Origin: CAZVIK01 sp964627045
Lineage (GTDB): Bacteria > Acidobacteriota > Terriglobia > Bryobacterales > Bryobacteraceae
Length of the DNA: 25,413 nt
Reading direction: 5' to 3'
Assembly: GCA_964627045.1 (NCBI GenBank)
Contig: CAZVIK010000036.1
Location: forward strand, 1-25,413
Below the pieces are notes generated by a model. It had not been told where the DNA came from. It ran no database searches and saw only the letters and a list, made by a program, of their open reading frames with translations. Position numbers and translations under genes: made by a program. Shown one piece after another: positions 25,201 to 25,413 of the stretch (position 1 is the first letter of the stretch; every line of letters starts with the position of its first letter).

Positions 25201-25371
25201 CTGTTCCCGACGCCCGAACTCGCCCTCTTCGGGCACCCCGGGTTCCTGACGGCGGCCCCGCGCACGCGGGACATCCTCACGGCGCCCCGCCGCGCCTGCG
25301 GGCCGCTCGCGCCGGCCCTGTACTGCGATCCTGGAATGATCGAAGACGCCCTCGCCTCCGCCGTTGAGTGA
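22243..25371 (+). CDS. Membrane-bound PAS-PAS-GAF-like-GGDEF-EAL c-di-GMP turnover protein
   Basis: A 1042-residue hybrid diguanylate cyclase/phosphodiesterase. The two membrane segments (about 26-47 and 72-92) enclose a periplasmic loop of only about 24 residues, so sensing is probably cytoplasmic. Downstream come a degenerate PAS-like region (about 157-260), a clearer PAS (about 279-395), a GAF-like region (about 403-555), a GGDEF domain (567-735) and an EAL domain (about 750-1000). The GGDEF motif is intact (648-652, RWGGDEF), with an I-site RETD at 639-642 exactly five residues upstream. EAL residues are intact: Glu776 in EALLRW, VNVS, ELTES, DDFGTGYSSL, LKIDQSF and GEGVE. Both activities are therefore possible. 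ATG 22243 is supported by GGAGG six bases upstream; a TTG at 22153 is less likely. Confidence 0.93.
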   Translation: MIKGLAARRAGPGGPGRLLMLSRPRLGAMVIALVVTLAAVFTVGLALADYRDAAVAAAQTPQTAPSPDGRRMLYAFGMAVLAGSVLLFLAGRLSKPDTRTLRQLVDRALEISAPGRVFAGDEPAAGNAAPRLPVAPSGLVDRLAALLGMLHAQRKTVAELLECLPVGAAVLSEDLRVLSSNRLFARMLPSGPVPTRGGTAGGTLPDALLSELAPASAVGAGPFADGFRCFSLEARDRTLRARARTFAAGDAGARVTLLLIEEIAGAGAGKLDGPDYGRFYRLVLNGASEALVLAAADGRVIDANQAAAGLLGVARAEMTGVALARVASGHLAGSPEQSLEAILFSGQYKMDGRTLQMEMLRRDGGAFPAEIKIREGADDQGRFYLIGIRDVGADQLAELLSRDRIEIVDMIAQGKPSGDVLARVAHLVEHQLPGALCSVLLRQNARLVTAAAPNLPRSLWRAFDDAIKDEPDALASGALGPEAVPVAAAPMDGDQLTGGIGGAGIPRIVARWTAPITSTQGIELGAVVVFRSQHGAPTAAHAGVLAVACRLAAVCIEQVRLTSELAYRAEHDPLTGLANRAHFEERVSHALARARRYRRKLGVLSVDLDRFKLVNDTLGHGVGDGLLQQIASRFTGCLRETDIVARWGGDEFVIALAEVRDRLDARATSRKLLDLFQTPFQVEGHTIAATCSIGAAIFPDDGETLDELLRSADRTMYRAKNEGRNGYKCYTPEFDGAVQQKLHLESQLSQAIARNELAVHYQPQFDLDTGKLAAVEALLRWQHPELGAVSPTAFIPVAEESGQIAHIGAWVLRKACRQARIWGDTAGHPVRVAVNVSRLQFAHDDFPDEIAQILRETALDPALLELELTESSVMKHLDESLPRMNHLRRLGVRLSMDDFGTGYSSLSCLQRLPIDTLKIDQSFIREISSSPKTPLLVRSMVTLARSLGIAAVGEGVETTDQLRMLRETGCHLGQGFLLCRPAPEEELFPTPELALFGHPGFLTAAPRTRDILTAPRRACGPLAPALYCDPGMIEDALASAVE

Positions 25372-25382
25372 CCGCGGCGCCC

Positions 25383-25412
25383 TCAGAGATAGTCGGCGAA
25401 CCTTCGCTTCAA
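25383..25412 (-). CDS. Possible 3' end of a leftward gene running off the window
   Basis: On the minus strand the last bases read an open frame LKRRFADYL followed by TGA (25385-25383). This would be the C-terminal tail of a gene converging on the c-di-GMP enzyme. Nine codons are too few to identify it; composition alone is not decisive. Confidence 0.2.
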   Translation of the reverse strand: MKRRFADYL

Positions 25413-25413
25413 A

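Noticed and set aside
1..25413. CRISPR arrays, tRNA/rRNA genes, insertion sequences, prophage or defence islands
   Set aside because: No spaced direct-repeat array, tRNA-like cloverleaf, transposase, integrase or recognised defence gene was seen; apart from the toxin-antitoxin-type pair the region reads as ordinary chromosome.

Overview
The window is a stretch of GC-rich bacterial chromosome, dense with housekeeping genes and with no visible mobile element, CRISPR array, tRNA or rRNA. The gene content fits the phylum Acidobacteriota, most likely a Bryobacterales/Solibacter-like organism. The main evidence is the 1166-residue Oar-like outer-membrane receptor, with an N-terminal carboxypeptidase-regulatory domain and a C-terminal FGLKYTF ending, of a type greatly expanded in that phylum. 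The two LPS heptosyltransferases show that the cell is diderm. The taxonomic call is an inference from family flavour, not from a search. A run of 10 Ns (16541-16550) shows that the window comes from a draft scaffold.

Layout, left to right. A corrinoid/UroD-type methyltransferase whose 5' end lies outside the window (1-992) is followed by an exported CocE/NonD-type serine hydrolase (1041-3035). A leftward, tightly coupled operon then reads waaF-like, waaC-like, isoprenylcysteine-methyltransferase-like (5685 down to 3073); it makes or decorates LPS core. Divergent from it is mfd (5746-9213), the transcription-repair coupling factor. A DUF433/DUF5615 toxin-antitoxin-type pair (9250-9806) and an exported sialidase-fold propeller (9859-10869) follow. 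An adenosine-deaminase-family gene (leftward, 10940-11854) and glgB (rightward, 11874-14051) start 19 bp apart. A rightward operon comes next: yebC, ruvC, an exported protein of unknown function, deoB and tpiA (14289-18070), with junctions of 18 nt, then overlaps of 4, 1 and 4 nt. A small leftward alpha/beta-barrel-like protein (18128-18412), the TonB-receptor-like protein (18582-22082) and a membrane PAS-PAS-GAF-GGDEF-EAL c-di-GMP enzyme (22243-25371) close the window.

Functional themes are DNA repair (mfd, ruvC), envelope biogenesis (heptosyltransferases, methyltransferase, outer-membrane receptor), nucleoside and central carbon metabolism (adenosine-type deaminase, deoB, tpiA, glgB), and second-messenger signalling. 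No clearly novel multi-gene system was found.

The most interesting signal is regulatory. Several genes have a good -10 hexamer placed so that transcription should begin at the start codon itself, implying leaderless mRNAs. At the deaminase/glgB divergence, one nearly symmetric A/T-rich element appears to serve as the -10 for both leaderless genes.
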